A stretch of DNA of 64,000 bases, from assembly GCF_006874475.1 (NCBI RefSeq), contig NZ_VIRM01000040.1:1-64000 (forward strand), in the 5' to 3' direction. A program made the position numbers and the translations under genes. Source of the stretch: Microbispora hainanensis. GTDB taxonomy: Bacteria; Actinomycetota; Actinomycetes; Streptosporangiales; Streptosporangiaceae. Within the stretch, counting starts at the first letter, position 1, and every line of letters begins with the position of its first letter. Of this stretch, positions 50,924 to 61,318 are shown piece after piece. The notes beneath the pieces were generated by a model. That model saw nothing but the letters and a program-made list of their open reading frames with translations, ran no database searches and was not told the DNA's origin.

Positions 50924-53566
50924 ATGACGGCGAAGCGACTCCCGAACGTCAGCTCCGACAGTGGCACCCGCCGGGCACTCGCGCGGGCCAGGGACGGCAA
51001 GACTCTCGACCTGGCCGAGGCGGCGATCCTGCTGCGCGCCCGCGGCGACGACCTGGACGCCCTGCTCGCGCACGCCTCGCGGGTCAGGGACGCGGGGCTG
51101 GAGGCCGCCGGCCGGCCCGGCGTCATCACCTACAGCCGCAAGGTGTTCATCCCGCTGACCCGGCTGTGCCGGGACAGGTGCGGCTACTGCACGTTCGCCA
51201 CCGCGCCCCACAAGCTGCCCGCCGCCTTCCTGTCCCCGGACGAGGTGCTGGACATCGCCCGCCAGGGCGCGGCGATGGGCTGCAAGGAGGCGCTGTTCAC
51301 GCTCGGCGACCGGCCGGAGGACCGCTGGCACCAGGCGCGCGAGTGGCTCGACGCCCACGGATACGACGACACGCTGTCGTACGTCCGGGCGATGGCGATC
51401 CGGGTGCTGGAGGAGACGGGGCTGCTGCCCCACCTCAACCCCGGCGTGCTGACCTGGAAGGACCTGCAGCGGCTCAAGCCGGTCGCGCCGTCGATGGGCA
51501 TGATGCTGGAGACCACCTCGCGGCGGCTGTTCACCGAGAAGGGCGAGGCCCATTATGGCTCTCCCGACAAGGACCCCGACGTGCGGCTGCGCGTGCTTGA
51601 GGACGCGGGACGCTCCAACGTGCCGTTCACGACGGGCCTGCTGATCGGCATCGGCGAGACGATCGAGGAGCGGGCCGAGTCGATCTTCGCGATCCGCCGC
51701 GTCGCCCGGGAGTACGGCGGCGTCCAGGAGGTCATCGTCCAGAACTTCCGCGCCAAGCCCGACACGGCCATGCGTGGCATGCCCGACGCCGACCTGCACG
51801 AGCTGGCCGCGACGATCGCGGTGACGCGGCTGGTGCTCGGCCCGAAGGTGCGCGTGCAGGCGCCGCCCAACCTGATCGGCGAGGAGTACGCGCTGATGCT
51901 GCGGGCGGGCATCGACGACTGGGGCGGGGTGTCGCCGCTCACGCCCGACCACGTCAACCCCGAACGCCCCTGGCCGCAGATCGACGACCTGGCGGCGCGC
52001 ACCGCCGGCGCCGGGTTCGCGCTGCGCGAGCGCCTCACGATCTATCCCGAGTATGTGCTCGCGGGGGAGCCGTGGCTCGACCCCCGCCTCACCGAGCACG
52101 TGGCGGCGCTGGCCGACCCCGCCACCGGGCTCGCCCGGGAGGACGCCGTGCTCCGGGGCCGTCCCTGGCAGGAGCCCGACGGCGGCCTCGGTGGGCTCGT
52201 CACCGGCGGGCGGGCCGACCTGCACACCGCCGTCGACGCCGAGGGCCGCACGGGTGACCGCCGTGCCGACTTCGACAGCGTGTACGGCGACTGGGACGCA
52301 CTGCGCGAGCGCCTGCCCAGTGGCGGACGAGACGGGGCTGTGCGGGCGGACGTGCGGGAGGCCCTGCGCCAGGCCGAGGCCGACCCGCCACGGCTGACCG
52401 ACGAGCAGGCGCTGACGCTGCTCGACCTGGCCGGGGACCAGTCGGGGGCGGGCGCCGACGACGCCGGTCTCGACGAGCTGTGCCGGATCGCCGACGGGCT
52501 GCGCCGCGAGGCGGTGGGCGACGACGTCACCTACGTCGTCAACCGCAACATCAACTTCACCAACGTCTGCTACACCGGCTGCCGGTTCTGCGCGTTCGCC
52601 CAGCGGCGCACCGACGCCGACGCCTACACCCTGTCGCTGAGCGAGGTCGCCGACCGGGCCCAGGAGGCGTGGGAGGCCGGGGCGACCGAGGTGTGCATGC
52701 AGGGCGGCATCCACCCCGACCTGCCCGGCACGGCCTACTTCGACATCGCCCGCGCCGTGAAGGAACGCTGCCCCGAGATCCACGTGCACGCGTTCTCGCC
52801 GATGGAGGTCGTCAACGGCGCGAGCCGTACGAACCTGTCGGTCGAGGAGTGGCTGCACGCGGCCCGGGAGACGGGGGTCGACTCGCTGCCCGGCACGGCC
52901 GCCGAGATCCTCGACGACGACGTGCGGTGGGTGCTGACCAAGGGCAAGCTGCCCACCCGGGAGTGGATCGAGGTCATCACCACCGCCCACCGGGTCGGCA
53001 TCCCGACGACCTCGACCATGATGTACGGCCACGTGGACACCCACGAGCACTGGGTGCGCCACATCCGGCTGATCCGGACGATCCAGGAGGAGACTGGCGG
53101 GTTCAGCGAGTTCGTGCTGCTGCCGTTCGTGCACCACAGCGCCCCGATCTACCTGGCGGGGATCGCCCGGCCGGGGCCGACCGCGCGGGAGAACCGGGCC
53201 GTCCACGCGCTGGCGCGGATCATGCTGCACGGCGCGATCCGCAACATCCAGTGCTCCTGGGTGAAGCTGCGCGACGACCTGTGCCGTGACGTGCTCGCCG
53301 GAGGCGTGAACGACCTCGGCGGCACGCTCATGGAGGAGACGATCAGCCGGATGGCCGGCTCGGAGAACGGCTCCTACAAGACGATCAGCGAGATCGCGGC
53401 CATGGTCGCGCCGACCGGCCGCCCGCTGCGCCAGCGCACCACGGCGTACGGCAGGCCGAGCGAGGAGCGGGCCGATGCGGCCCGGCGCAGCGACGGGGTG
53501 TGCCAGTCGGTCCGCGGGCCGCGGTTCCTGGAACCGCCGCAGGTGCGGCGGCAGCCGATCGGGTAG
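50924..53566 (+). CDS. fbiC: 7,8-didemethyl-8-hydroxy-5-deazariboflavin (FO) synthase, bifunctional FbiC
   Basis: An 880-aa fusion of CofG and CofH, the two radical SAM enzymes that make the deazaflavin FO of coenzyme F420 from tyrosine and 5-amino-6-ribitylaminouracil. The first cluster motif is C82-x3-C86-x2-C89 ([12 protein letters not shown]), in the N-terminal CofG half. The second is C549-x3-C553-x2-C556 ([12 protein letters not shown]), in the CofH half, followed by [14 protein letters not shown]. Both halves look intact. It is 3 kb from fbiB and fbiA on the opposite strand. These are the only radical SAM domains I find in the window. Confidence 0.96.
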   Translation: MTAKRLPNVSSDSGTRRALARARDGKTLDLAEAAILLRARGDDLDALLAHASRVRDAGLEAAGRPGVITYSRKVFIPLTRLCRDRCGYCTFATAPHKLPAAFLSPDEVLDIARQGAAMGCKEALFTLGDRPEDRWHQAREWLDAHGYDDTLSYVRAMAIRVLEETGLLPHLNPGVLTWKDLQRLKPVAPSMGMMLETTSRRLFTEKGEAHYGSPDKDPDVRLRVLEDAGRSNVPFTTGLLIGIGETIEERAESIFAIRRVAREYGGVQEVIVQNFRAKPDTAMRGMPDADLHELAATIAVTRLVLGPKVRVQAPPNLIGEEYALMLRAGIDDWGGVSPLTPDHVNPERPWPQIDDLAARTAGAGFALRERLTIYPEYVLAGEPWLDPRLTEHVAALADPATGLAREDAVLRGRPWQEPDGGLGGLVTGGRADLHTAVDAEGRTGDRRADFDSVYGDWDALRERLPSGGRDGAVRADVREALRQAEADPPRLTDEQALTLLDLAGDQSGAGADDAGLDELCRIADGLRREAVGDDVTYVVNRNINFTNVCYTGCRFCAFAQRRTDADAYTLSLSEVADRAQEAWEAGATEVCMQGGIHPDLPGTAYFDIARAVKERCPEIHVHAFSPMEVVNGASRTNLSVEEWLHAARETGVDSLPGTAAEILDDDVRWVLTKGKLPTREWIEVITTAHRVGIPTTSTMMYGHVDTHEHWVRHIRLIRTIQEETGGFSEFVLLPFVHHSAPIYLAGIARPGPTARENRAVHALARIMLHGAIRNIQCSWVKLRDDLCRDVLAGGVNDLGGTLMEETISRMAGSENGSYKTISEIAAMVAPTGRPLRQRTTAYGRPSEERADAARRSDGVCQSVRGPRFLEPPQVRRQPIG

Positions 53567-53616
53567 CCCGGAGGCCGCCGCGTACGTCCTCCAAGCCGAT
53601 TGCAAGATCGCGCTCT

Positions 53617-53622
53617 TAACAT
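53617..53622 (+). promoter_or_regulatory. -10 element, leaderless start
   Basis: TAACAT ends 8 nt before the ATG at 53631, with no ribosome-binding site between. Confidence 0.4.
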
Positions 53623-53630
53623 TGGCCGGC

Positions 53631-54443
53631 ATGAAGAGACGGCTGGTGCTCGGCGTCCTGCTGATGACGGTCCTCGGCGGATGCGGGCTTCTGCAAGAGG
53701 GCGTGATGAGTGACTCGGTGAGCGACGGGCGGGTCGAGGATCCCCGGGAGACCGGCCCCGGGGACATCGACCCCGGGGAGGTCGAACGCGGCGTGCTGAA
53801 GGGACGGGTGGTCGACGAGCGGGGCCGCCCGATCGAGGGGGCCGAGGTCGTCGCCGACAACCAACTGCTCTACGACAGCAACGAGGTCGTGCGGACCGGC
53901 GGCGACGGCCGCTACCGCGTCGCCACGAACATCGGGGCGACCTTCCACGCGTCGGCGACGATCACCAGGCGCTACAACGGCCGGGAGTACTCGCTGAGCC
54001 TGGCGCCCGACGACGACGCGCCGTTCGCCGGGCCGAGCGGCGCGATCAGGAACTTCACCTGGAAGCTCGCGGGGGAGAAGCCCGGCGGCCTCGGTTTCTA
54101 CGGGGGCAAGGTGCTGTTCCGTGTCGACCTGAACGACCAGCTCGACGCGGACACCTTCCTGGACGACGAGAAGGTGCGGCTCACCCTCGTCCCGGACGGT
54201 CCGCTGATCGACGGCTCCGAGGGGAGCCGGATCGTGCGGACGGCCACCCGGAACGGCGACGGCTCGGGCCTGGAGGACGTGCCCATCGGCCGCTACCGGA
54301 TCACGGCCGACTACGAGGGCCGCCCGCTGGCGGTGAAGCTCCGCGGCGGCGGCGACTACGCGCAGGAGGTCGTGGCCGACTTCACTCCCGTCATGACCGG
54401 CGTCCACTGGATCGAGCTGGAGCTCGGGCTCCCCCGGGGATGA
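53631..54443 (+). CDS. Lipoprotein with carboxypeptidase-regulatory-like beta-sandwich
   Basis: A 270-aa secreted lipoprotein: signal peptide MKRRLVLGVLLMTVLGGC with a lipobox LGGC (Cys18). An acidic spacer is followed by a CarboxypepD_reg-like domain (LKGRVVDERGRPIEGAEVVADN, then GGDGRYRVATN). The rest is predicted beta-rich with no recognised domain; it ends near VMTGVHWIELELGLPRG. Such domains bind or stabilise surface proteins. The longer open frame to 53475 overlaps fbiC and is not used. Function unknown. Confidence 0.78.
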   Translation: MKRRLVLGVLLMTVLGGCGLLQEGVMSDSVSDGRVEDPRETGPGDIDPGEVERGVLKGRVVDERGRPIEGAEVVADNQLLYDSNEVVRTGGDGRYRVATNIGATFHASATITRRYNGREYSLSLAPDDDAPFAGPSGAIRNFTWKLAGEKPGGLGFYGGKVLFRVDLNDQLDADTFLDDEKVRLTLVPDGPLIDGSEGSRIVRTATRNGDGSGLEDVPIGRYRITADYEGRPLAVKLRGGGDYAQEVVADFTPVMTGVHWIELELGLPRG

Positions 54444-54453
54444 GGGCGCCCGT

Positions 54454-54513
54454 CCAATCGGACGCCGGCTGGTTGGACGCCGCCTGATTGGACGCCGCCT
54501 AATTGGACGCCGT
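54454..54513 (+). repeat. Four tandem 15-bp repeats upstream of the VWA gene
   Basis: Four abutting 15-bp units (54454-54468, 54469-54483, 54484-54498, 54499-54513) share the core TTGGACGCCG (TCGGACGCCG in the first). An AT-rich TATATAAC follows directly, and the next gene starts 120 bp later. Helically spaced tandem units suggest cooperative binding of a regulator, though 15 bp is about 1.4 turns. Confidence 0.75.
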
Positions 54514-54635
54514 GTATATAACAAGTTCTACGTTGCTCTTGCGCGGGGCGCGGGGGTGCTGGGCAGAATCGTGACACTCGGCAGCGCGCCACAAGACCCT
54601 TGCGAGAGCCACGAGAACTGGGGGAGGACCCGCAC

Positions 54636-56393
54636 GTGCCCTCCGGTCGTCACCGCGCCGCCTTCGCCGTCGAGCGGCGCCGCAGGCAGGCCAGATGGAA
54701 GGGCTGGGTCGCGGCCCTGACGGCCGTCGCGATCGTCGTGGCGGGGATCGTCCTGTTCCTCACGCGCTCGACGGGAACGTGTTCCGCCCGCGACCCGATC
54801 CTGGTGAGCGTCGCGGCCGCCGTGGACGTCGCGCCGCCGGTCATGGACGCGGCCGAGCGGTTCAACGCCTCCGGCGCGGGGGTGGACGGGCGGTGCGTCC
54901 AGGTCCAGGTGGCCGAGCAGCCCCCGGCGCCGGTGCTGCGCACGCTGATCGGCGACCGGGCCGGTGTGCTGCCCGACCGTCCGGACGGATGGATCGCCGA
55001 CTCCTCCGTCTGGGTGCGGCTGGCCCGCGCGCAGGGCGGGCAGGACATCGCCGCCGACGAGACCGTCGTCGCGACCTCCCCGCTGGTCTTCGCCACCCGG
55101 CGCTCGCTCGCCGAACGCTTCGCCGCCGGGGGCACGGCGATGAGCTGGGACATGGTCTTCCCCGCCACGGTGCGGGGACGGCTCCAGCCCACCGAGCACG
55201 AGCCCGACATCGTGCGCATCCCCGACCCGTCGGTGTCGGGGGCGGGGATCGCGACCGTCGCGGCGGCCCGCGACATCGTCGGCGCCGGCGAGAAGGCCGA
55301 CCGCGACCTCACGGCGTTCGTGCGGATGGCGCAGTCGGGATCGGCCCCCGACTACCGCAGCATGCTCGGGGCGGTGGACGCCCCCGGCTTCTGGTCGCGT
55401 CCCGTGGTGATCGTCCCGGAGCAGTCGGTGTGGGCGCACAACAGCGAGAGCGGCGCCGAGCCCGTGGTCGCCCTCCAGCCCAAGGAGGGCACGATCAACC
55501 TCGACTATCCGTACGTCGTCACGGCCGCCGACCCCGGCCGGGCGGCGGCCTCGCGGCTGTTCGCGGCGTGGCTGCGGTCGGCGGCGACGCAGGAGGCCGT
55601 ACGGAAGGCCGGGTTCCGGGGCGCCGGCGGGCAGCCGCCGTTCGACAGTGGCGTCGGCATCTCGACCGAAGTGCCGCGCCCGCGGCCGTCGATCACTGCC
55701 CAGGTGATCGACGAGGCGCTGGAGGCGTGGAGCAGGCTCGCCCCGCCGAGCCGGCTCCTCGTGCTCGCCGACGTGTCGAAGGAGAACGCCGAACCGATCA
55801 GGGGGCACGGCGGGAAGACGAGGCTGGACGTCGCGGTCGAGGCGGCCAAGCTCGGTCTGCAACTGTTCCCGAACGAGACCCACATGGGCCTGTGGGAGTT
55901 CGCCCGCGACCTGGAGGGCGGCGCGGACCACCGCGAACTCGTCGGCCTCGGCCCGATCGGCAAGCCCGACGACGGCCAGGAGGAGATCCGTAAAACCGCC
56001 CTGTTCCGGGTGGCCGACGGCATCAGGGCACGCGGCGACCGGACCGGCTCGCTGTTTGACGCGATCGACGCGGGCTTCCGGGCGGTGTCGAAGGGCTACG
56101 ACCCGGAGATGAGCAACGCCCTGCTGGTGCTCACCGCGGGCGTGGACGACGGGAAGGGCGTGTCGCGGCGGGACCTCGTCGAGAAGCTCCGCAAGGAGTG
56201 GGACCCGGACAAGCCGGTGCAGATCATCGTGGTCGCGTTCGGCAAGGCGGCCGACCGGCGGGCGCTCGGCGAGATCGTCTCGGCCACCAACGGCCAGCTC
56301 TACGTGGCCCAGGAGCCGGGCCAGATCATCGACGTGTTCCTGTCGGCGCTGGCCCGGCGGCTGTGTCACCCCACCTGCTCGCCGGTCACCTGA
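54636..56393 (+). CDS. Membrane-anchored substrate-binding and von Willebrand factor A-like protein
   Basis: A 585-aa protein. Basic N-terminus, one membrane helix ([19 protein letters not shown]), then an extracellular periplasmic-binding-like domain ([24 protein letters not shown]). A C-terminal VWA-like domain follows ([44 protein letters not shown]). The metal site DVSKE departs from the usual D-x-S-x-S. The start is the GTG at 54636 with GGGGGAGG 8 nt before it. Homologues with this pairing are common in actinobacteria and of unknown ligand. Tandem 15-bp repeats lie upstream; its end overlaps fbiB by 8 bp, tail to tail. Confidence 0.8.
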   Translation: MPSGRHRAAFAVERRRRQARWKGWVAALTAVAIVVAGIVLFLTRSTGTCSARDPILVSVAAAVDVAPPVMDAAERFNASGAGVDGRCVQVQVAEQPPAPVLRTLIGDRAGVLPDRPDGWIADSSVWVRLARAQGGQDIAADETVVATSPLVFATRRSLAERFAAGGTAMSWDMVFPATVRGRLQPTEHEPDIVRIPDPSVSGAGIATVAAARDIVGAGEKADRDLTAFVRMAQSGSAPDYRSMLGAVDAPGFWSRPVVIVPEQSVWAHNSESGAEPVVALQPKEGTINLDYPYVVTAADPGRAAASRLFAAWLRSAATQEAVRKAGFRGAGGQPPFDSGVGISTEVPRPRPSITAQVIDEALEAWSRLAPPSRLLVLADVSKENAEPIRGHGGKTRLDVAVEAAKLGLQLFPNETHMGLWEFARDLEGGADHRELVGLGPIGKPDDGQEEIRKTALFRVADGIRARGDRTGSLFDAIDAGFRAVSKGYDPEMSNALLVLTAGVDDGKGVSRRDLVEKLRKEWDPDKPVQIIVVAFGKAADRRALGEIVSATNGQLYVAQEPGQIIDVFLSALARRLCHPTCSPVT

Positions 56394-57690
56394 CGACGTA
56401 GAAGTCGGCCGGGTCGCGCGGCGGACGGTCCTTCGGCGGCGCGGCGGGATGGCCGATTGCCACGGCGCCCATGGGGTCCCAGTTCTGCGGCAGGTCGAGC
56501 ACCTTGCGCACCACGTCACGGCAGAACATCGTGGACGACACCCACGCCGAGCCCAGCCCCTGCACGGCGAGCTGGACCAGGAAGTTCTGCACGCCGGCGC
56601 CGGTGGCCACCACGAACATCTCCCGCTCGGCGGCGTTCCTGCGGTCATCCCGGTAGGTGTGCGAGCCGTCCATCACCAGGCACGGCACCGCCAGGTAGGG
56701 CGCGTTGCGCAGCACGTCGCCGCGCCGGATCCGCCGGGCGATCGACTCCTCGGAGAAGCCGTCGGAACGCAGGTCCTCGATCCAGGCGTCCCGCATCGCG
56801 TCGAGCAGCTCCGTACGCGCCCGCGGGGTCTCCAGCAGCACGAACCGCCACGGCGTGGTGTGGTGCGGGGCGGGCGCCGCGACGGCGGCGGCCACGGCCC
56901 GCCGTACGGCCGCCGCGTCCACCTCGGCGTCGGAGAACTCGCGGATCGTGCGGCGGGCGAAGACGACGTCGGCCGAGCCGAACCGGAACATGTCCTCGTC
57001 GGCGGGGCGGACCAGCGCCCGCCCGCCCGGGCCGTCGTCGTCGGTCACCAGGTCGCCCAGCCCGCGTACGACGGCCACCGGGACGCCCGACAGCTTGCCC
57101 TTCGCCAGGTCGCCCGCCGCCGCGATCTCGTCGATCAGCGCAGTGACGGTGGCGTTGAGCGGGTTGCCGTAGCCGTCGGCGCCGCCGCGCAGGTCCTCCA
57201 GCGGCCGCACACCGGACGCGCCGATGGCGACGTCGGTCAGGCCGTGCCGCCAGGGCCGGCCGAAGGTGTCGGAGACGATCACCCCGGCCCGCACGCCGAG
57301 CCGCTCGCGCAGCCCCCGGCGGATCCGGCCCGCCGAGGCGTCGGGGTCCTCGGGGAGCAGCAGCACGGTGCCGGGGGAGGTGTTGGAGGCGTCGACCCCG
57401 GCCGCGGCCATCACGAAGCCGTGCCGCGTCTGCGCGATGACCGTGTCCCCGCGCCGCGCGACCACGCGCTCGGTCTCCTCCTCGATGGCGGCGGTACGGC
57501 TGTCGTCTTGCCTGATCCGGCCTTCGGCCTTGCTCACGATCTTGGAGGTCACGACCAGGATGTCGCCGTCCTCCAGGTCCGGCGCGGCCTGCGCCACGAG
57601 CAGGGCGATGTCGTCGCCGGGCCGCACCTCGGGCAGGCCGGGCACGCCGCTGACGGTGATCTGGGGCATGTGCTCCTCTGACATCTGCAT
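56386..57690 (-). CDS. fbiB: Coenzyme F420-0:L-glutamate ligase / FbiB
   Basis: A 434-aa two-domain enzyme. The N-terminal CofE domain (about 8-250) adds glutamates to F420-0: [27 protein letters not shown] and [17 protein letters not shown] are its signatures. The C-terminal nitroreductase-like domain (about 250-434, [37 protein letters not shown]) is the FMN-binding part that completes dehydro-F420-0 reduction. The ATG at 57690 overlaps the fbiA stop (TGATG), so the two are coupled. An ATG at 57669 with AGAGGAG close by is an alternative start. Confidence 0.95.
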   Translation of the reverse strand: MQMSEEHMPQITVSGVPGLPEVRPGDDIALLVAQAAPDLEDGDILVVTSKIVSKAEGRIRQDDSRTAAIEEETERVVARRGDTVIAQTRHGFVMAAAGVDASNTSPGTVLLLPEDPDASAGRIRRGLRERLGVRAGVIVSDTFGRPWRHGLTDVAIGASGVRPLEDLRGGADGYGNPLNATVTALIDEIAAAGDLAKGKLSGVPVAVVRGLGDLVTDDDGPGGRALVRPADEDMFRFGSADVVFARRTIREFSDAEVDAAAVRRAVAAAVAAPAPHHTTPWRFVLLETPRARTELLDAMRDAWIEDLRSDGFSEESIARRIRRGDVLRNAPYLAVPCLVMDGSHTYRDDRRNAAEREMFVVATGAGVQNFLVQLAVQGLGSAWVSSTMFCRDVVRKVLDLPQNWDPMGAVAIGHPAAPPKDRPPRDPADFYVVR

Positions 57691-58628
57691 CAGGATTTCA
57701 GTGACCGGGCCAGGGTGAGGGCCGCGGCGGCGAGGTCTCTCGTGGCCTCGGGGTCGCTCATCAGGAGCGGGCGGGCCTCCACCACCACGCCGTCGAGCGC
57801 CACGCCCTTGTCCTCCTCGGCCACGAGCCAGCCGTCGAGCAGCGCGGAGCCGTACAGCTCCAGGACGGCCTGGGCGCTCGTCTCCACGCCGATCGCCGTG
57901 AGGCAGGCGTCGGCCATGCCGCGCACCGGCGCGCCGCCGATGATGGGGGAGACGCCGACGACCGTCTTGTCCTCAAGGGCCGCCCGGATGCCCGGGATCT
58001 GGAGGATCGTGCCGATGCTGACGACCGGGTTCGACGGCGGGAGGATGACGACGTCCGCCGCCGCGATGGCGTCGAGCACGCCGGGCGCCGGCCGGGCCTC
58101 GTCCGCGCCGACGAGCACGATCTGCTCGGCCGGCACGGAGGCGCGCAGCCGCACCCACCACTCCTGGAAGTGGATGGCCCTCCTGCCCGCCTCGTCGGAG
58201 ACGATCACGTGGGTCTCGGTGCGGTCGTCCGACATCGGCAGCAGCCGCACCCCGGGCTGCCACCGGTCGCACAGGGCCTCGGTCACCTGGGAGAGCGGAT
58301 AACCGGCCGCCAGCATCTGGCTGCGGATGATGTGGGTGGCGAAGTCGCGGTCACCGAGGCCGAACCACTGCGGCTCCATGCCGTAGGCGGCGAGCTCCTC
58401 CTTGACGGTGAACGTTTCACCTGCCCGTCCCCAGCCCTGTTCCTCGTTGATGCCGCCGCCCAGCGTGTACATGACCGTGTCGAGGTCCGGGCACACGCGC
58501 AGGCCGAAGAGAGTGATGTCGTCGCCGGTGTTGCCGATCACGGTGATCTCGGAATCGGGGGCCGCCGCCTTGAGACCTCGGAGGAACCGGGCGCCGCCGA
58601 TTCCTCCGGCGAGGGACACGATGCGCAT
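57690..58628 (-). CDS. fbiA: 2-phospho-L-lactate transferase (CofD/FbiA)
   Basis: A 312-aa cytoplasmic enzyme that transfers the phospho-lactyl or phosphoenolpyruvyl group to FO in coenzyme F420 synthesis. Signatures: [15 protein letters not shown] at the start, [32 protein letters not shown], and [14 protein letters not shown]. Start ATG at 58628; the frame extends to 58673, but this ATG begins the conserved first strand. Operon with fbiB. The guanylyltransferase partner (fbiD) is not in the window. Confidence 0.95.
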   Translation of the reverse strand: MRIVSLAGGIGGARFLRGLKAAAPDSEITVIGNTGDDITLFGLRVCPDLDTVMYTLGGGINEEQGWGRAGETFTVKEELAAYGMEPQWFGLGDRDFATHIIRSQMLAAGYPLSQVTEALCDRWQPGVRLLPMSDDRTETHVIVSDEAGRRAIHFQEWWVRLRASVPAEQIVLVGADEARPAPGVLDAIAAADVVILPPSNPVVSIGTILQIPGIRAALEDKTVVGVSPIIGGAPVRGMADACLTAIGVETSAQAVLELYGSALLDGWLVAEEDKGVALDGVVVEARPLLMSDPEATRDLAAAALTLARSLKS

Positions 58629-58799
58629 GCCGCCAGTCTTCCATCGGCCGCCCGCGGGATCGCCGACACCCACCCCAGGAACGGGATGAACGGCGATATG
58701 TGGGGTGTGTTCGGCTTGTGAGGTTGCTGGGTCTGACGACGCTTAAGTCAGTCATGTGCAAAACTTCCCCGAGTGCCGTTTGGACCGATGGGGGTAGTC

Positions 58800-60671
58800 G
58801 TGCTCAAGGTCGATACCGGCCGGCTCCGGGAGCCGGCCGCGTGGACGATGCTCGCGGTGGTGATCACCAGCATCCTCGTCAGCATCGCACGCATGCTGAT
58901 CGGGTCGTCGCTGAGCAGCTCGTTCGGCATCCGCGCGGCGGCGAACCTCTACTCCCTCGTGTCCCCGGTCTCGGCCGCGCTCGCGTTCGGCGCCGTGCTG
59001 CTCGTCGCGAAGACGGGCGCGCCCACCCCCCGGGCCCGCCTGGTGGCGCTCGGCGCGGCCGGGTCGCTCGCCCTCGGCATCGTCTTCGGCGTGATCGCCG
59101 TGCTGGGCGTGCTCGTGGGCGACCTGCCCACGTTCCGCGACCGGTTCGAATACCTGATCACCGGACTGCCGATGGTCGCGCTCGCCGTCTTCGGCACGCT
59201 GTACGCGCTGAGCACGGCGTCGGCGCTCCAGCCCGCGAGGGAACCGGCCGGCGACTTCTTCGGCAGGCGCGACGACGCCTACCCGCCCCAGCAGTACGTT
59301 CCGGGCCTGCCGCCACAAGGCCCGCAGGGCCCGCAGGTTCCGCAGGGCGCTTACGGTCCGCAGGACCCGCAGGGCGCCTACGGTCCGCAGGACCCGCACG
59401 CTCCTCAGCAGGGTCCCGGCCCGATGCCCGCTCAGCAGGCGCCCGTTCAGAACGTTCCCCAGACTCCGCAGCAGGGCCAGCCCCAGGGCCGGCCCGCGTA
59501 CGGGCAGGGCGCGCCGGTGCCGGTCCACCCCCAGCTGCCGCCCGCCGAGCACCGGTATCCCGAGCAGCAGCAGCAGTACGCCCAAGAGCAGCAGTACGAA
59601 CAGCAGTACGAGCAGCAGCAGTACCCCCAGGAACAGCAGTACGGCCAGGAATACGAGCAGCAGCCCTCCTACAATCCCGCTCCGACCGCGCCGCAGCTCG
59701 CGCAGCCTTCGCAGTCCCCGCAGTCCCCGCAGTTCGGACAGGCCCCGGCTTCCACACCGGCTCCCACACCGGCCCCCCTCCCGGCGCACTCGCAGCAGCC
59801 GCCCCGGCCGTCGCTGCAGGACGTCCAGACCGGCGCGCACTACTCCGACTACGGCGCCTACGGCGCGCAGCCCGAGGCGGCCGCGGCGCCCCAGCGGCCC
59901 GACTACTCCCCGCCGCCACAGGGCCCGGTGTTCGACCAGTACGGCTACGCGGGCCAGCAGACGGACTCCGGCTCCGGCGGCTACGGGCAGATCCCGAGCG
60001 CTCCCCCCAGCGCTTCCCCCGGCGCTTCCCCCACTGCTCCCTCCAGTGCTCCCAACGCCCCCGGCGTCTCCGGCGGTTACGGCCAGCCCTCCTCCTACAG
60101 CCCGAGCCCGGCTCCCGAGGCCAGGCCGTACGAGCAGGACCAGTCGTACGGCCAGGACCAGTCGTACGGCCAGGACCAGTCGTACGGGCAGGGCTCGCCG
60201 TTCTCCGGCTACTCGGGCCAGGCGTTCGCCCGCCCGGCCGCCGAGCACCCGGCCGGCGGCACGGCCTTCGACGCTCCCCCCGCGTACGAGGCCCCGGCCG
60301 ACCCGAGGGAGCAGCAGCTCGCGCAGGCCTACCAGCAGGCGCAGAGCTACCAGCAGGGCGCCCTGCCCGACCACCCCACCGGTCCGCAGGACATGCCGGA
60401 GTACTACGACAACCCCCTCGGCCACCCCCAGTCCGAGCCCGCGCCGTTCCAGCCCCCGATGCCCGGCCCCGCCGACCAGACGCTCCGCTTCGACCCCTCC
60501 GGCTATCAGGGAGACCCGCTCAGCGACCCCCTGCGCAGGGAGGAGCCGCTCGACCCGACGGCCATCTACACCCCGGATCGGTCGCAGGCAAAGTATGAGG
60601 AAGGTTCCGCCCCCGATCAGGCAGGCCGCGGAACCGACCCCAACCTCCCTTGGTATGGTTCCGAACGCTGA
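58800..60671 (+). CDS. Membrane protein with long Gln/Pro/Tyr-rich low-complexity tail
   Basis: About 623 aa. The first 150 residues carry four membrane helices (MLAVVITSILVSIARML, LYSLVSPVSAALAFGAVLLVA, LALGIVFGVIAVLGVLVG, LPMVALAVFGTLYAL). The remaining 470 are disordered and built from repeats: GPQDPQGAY, QYEQQYEQQQY, and SYGQDQ three times. The C-terminus is acidic (DPTAIYTPDRSQ) and ends NLPWYGSER. The tail could drive self-association or phase separation at the membrane. GTG 58800 has GGGGG 5 nt upstream; ATG 58788 is an alternative. Just upstream of whiB, same strand. Confidence 0.78.
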   Translation: MLKVDTGRLREPAAWTMLAVVITSILVSIARMLIGSSLSSSFGIRAAANLYSLVSPVSAALAFGAVLLVAKTGAPTPRARLVALGAAGSLALGIVFGVIAVLGVLVGDLPTFRDRFEYLITGLPMVALAVFGTLYALSTASALQPAREPAGDFFGRRDDAYPPQQYVPGLPPQGPQGPQVPQGAYGPQDPQGAYGPQDPHAPQQGPGPMPAQQAPVQNVPQTPQQGQPQGRPAYGQGAPVPVHPQLPPAEHRYPEQQQQYAQEQQYEQQYEQQQYPQEQQYGQEYEQQPSYNPAPTAPQLAQPSQSPQSPQFGQAPASTPAPTPAPLPAHSQQPPRPSLQDVQTGAHYSDYGAYGAQPEAAAAPQRPDYSPPPQGPVFDQYGYAGQQTDSGSGGYGQIPSAPPSASPGASPTAPSSAPNAPGVSGGYGQPSSYSPSPAPEARPYEQDQSYGQDQSYGQDQSYGQGSPFSGYSGQAFARPAAEHPAGGTAFDAPPAYEAPADPREQQLAQAYQQAQSYQQGALPDHPTGPQDMPEYYDNPLGHPQSEPAPFQPPMPGPADQTLRFDPSGYQGDPLSDPLRREEPLDPTAIYTPDRSQAKYEEGSAPDQAGRGTDPNLPWYGSER

Positions 60672-60738
60672 TAGGACCGTAGATCGGGGCGTTACGAACC
60701 GGGGCGAGCAGGTCTTTCCCCGGGTATCGTTATGCCGC

Positions 60739-60768
60739 TTGACGCCACACGCGCCACGCGCGTGTAAT
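60739..60768 (+). promoter_or_regulatory. whiB promoter candidate 1 with internal palindrome
   Basis: TTGACG (60739-60744) and TGTAAT (60763-60768) are 18 nt apart. A perfect 7-bp inverted repeat (ACACGCG/CGCGTGT, 60747-60765) occupies the spacer, an ideal place for a repressor; GTAATTAC (60764-60771) is a second, overlapping palindrome. Confidence 0.55.
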
Positions 60769-60778
60769 TACAGACATG

Positions 60779-60808
60779 TTGTTACGCCTTCCCGAGGGTG
60801 GGTATAGG
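60779..60808 (+). promoter_or_regulatory. whiB promoter candidate 2
   Basis: TTGTTA (60779-60784) and TATAGG (60803-60808), 18 nt apart, about 40 nt downstream of candidate 1. Streptomyces whiB is also described as having two promoters. Confidence 0.5.
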
Positions 60809-60864
60809 GCAGGCGTTTTTATGGGGGGCTCCATGTGGGCGGGCGAGCGACAGGGAGGTGTGCA

Positions 60865-61128
60865 ATGACCGATCTGGTCATGGCACAGGCGCTCGATGGT
60901 GATGGTGAAGATCTTGGGTGGCAGGAGCGTGCTTTGTGCGCGCAGACCGATCCTGAGGCGTTCTTTCCTGAAAAGGGCGGTTCCACCAGGGAAGCAAAGA
61001 AGGTGTGCCGTTCGTGTGAGGTGCGCGCCGAATGCCTTGAATACGCGCTTCAGCATGATGAGCGTTTCGGCATCTGGGGCGGCCTGTCCGAGCGGGAAAG
61101 GCGCAAGATCAAGCGCCAGGCTGTCTAG
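60865..61128 (+). CDS. whiB: WhiB-family iron-sulphur transcription factor (WhiB/WhiB2 type)
   Basis: An 87-aa Wbl protein. Four cysteines bind a 4Fe-4S cluster (C25, C48, C51, C57, in LCAQTDPEAFFPEKGGS and KVCRSCEVRAEC). The GIWGG turn (69-73) and basic end SERERRKIKRQAV follow. It is close to Streptomyces WhiB and mycobacterial WhiB2, which act with the developmental partner WhiA to switch on septation genes. ATG at 60865 is set by GGGAGG 6 nt upstream; the frame from 60835 is rejected. Two tandem promoters precede it and a strong terminator follows. Confidence 0.95.
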   Translation: MTDLVMAQALDGDGEDLGWQERALCAQTDPEAFFPEKGGSTREAKKVCRSCEVRAECLEYALQHDERFGIWGGLSERERRKIKRQAV

Positions 61129-61152
61129 AGAGCGTCCCTGACACAGACGTGG

Positions 61153-61183
61153 GCGGGGCCGTGCGTTCGACGCGCGGCCCCGC
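61153..61183 (+). terminator. Terminator of whiB
   Basis: A 14-bp stem (GCGGGGCCGTGCGT with ACGCGCGGCCCCGC, one G-T wobble) closed by a 3-nt loop, 24 nt past the whiB stop. The rest of the 190-bp gap shows no gene. Confidence 0.75.
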
Positions 61184-61318
61184 ACTCATGTCCGCGCCCA
61201 TATCCGGGGTCCTGTCCGGGTTGCAGCTGACATCCTGTTTCGCCTGGATGTGATCGGGTGAGTCCGGGTTGCCGTATCGTGGTCGGCGCTCAGCCGTACG
61301 ACCCCCCTAGGACTCGAC

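Noticed and set aside
50924..53566. FbiC radical SAM domains as the missing maturase for the FxSxx peptide
   Set aside because: Both halves match CofG and CofH closely, there is no SPASM extension, and it is 42 kb away beside other F420 genes' neighbourhood.
54454..54513. CRISPR array
   Set aside because: The 15-bp units abut without spacers and no cas genes are present.
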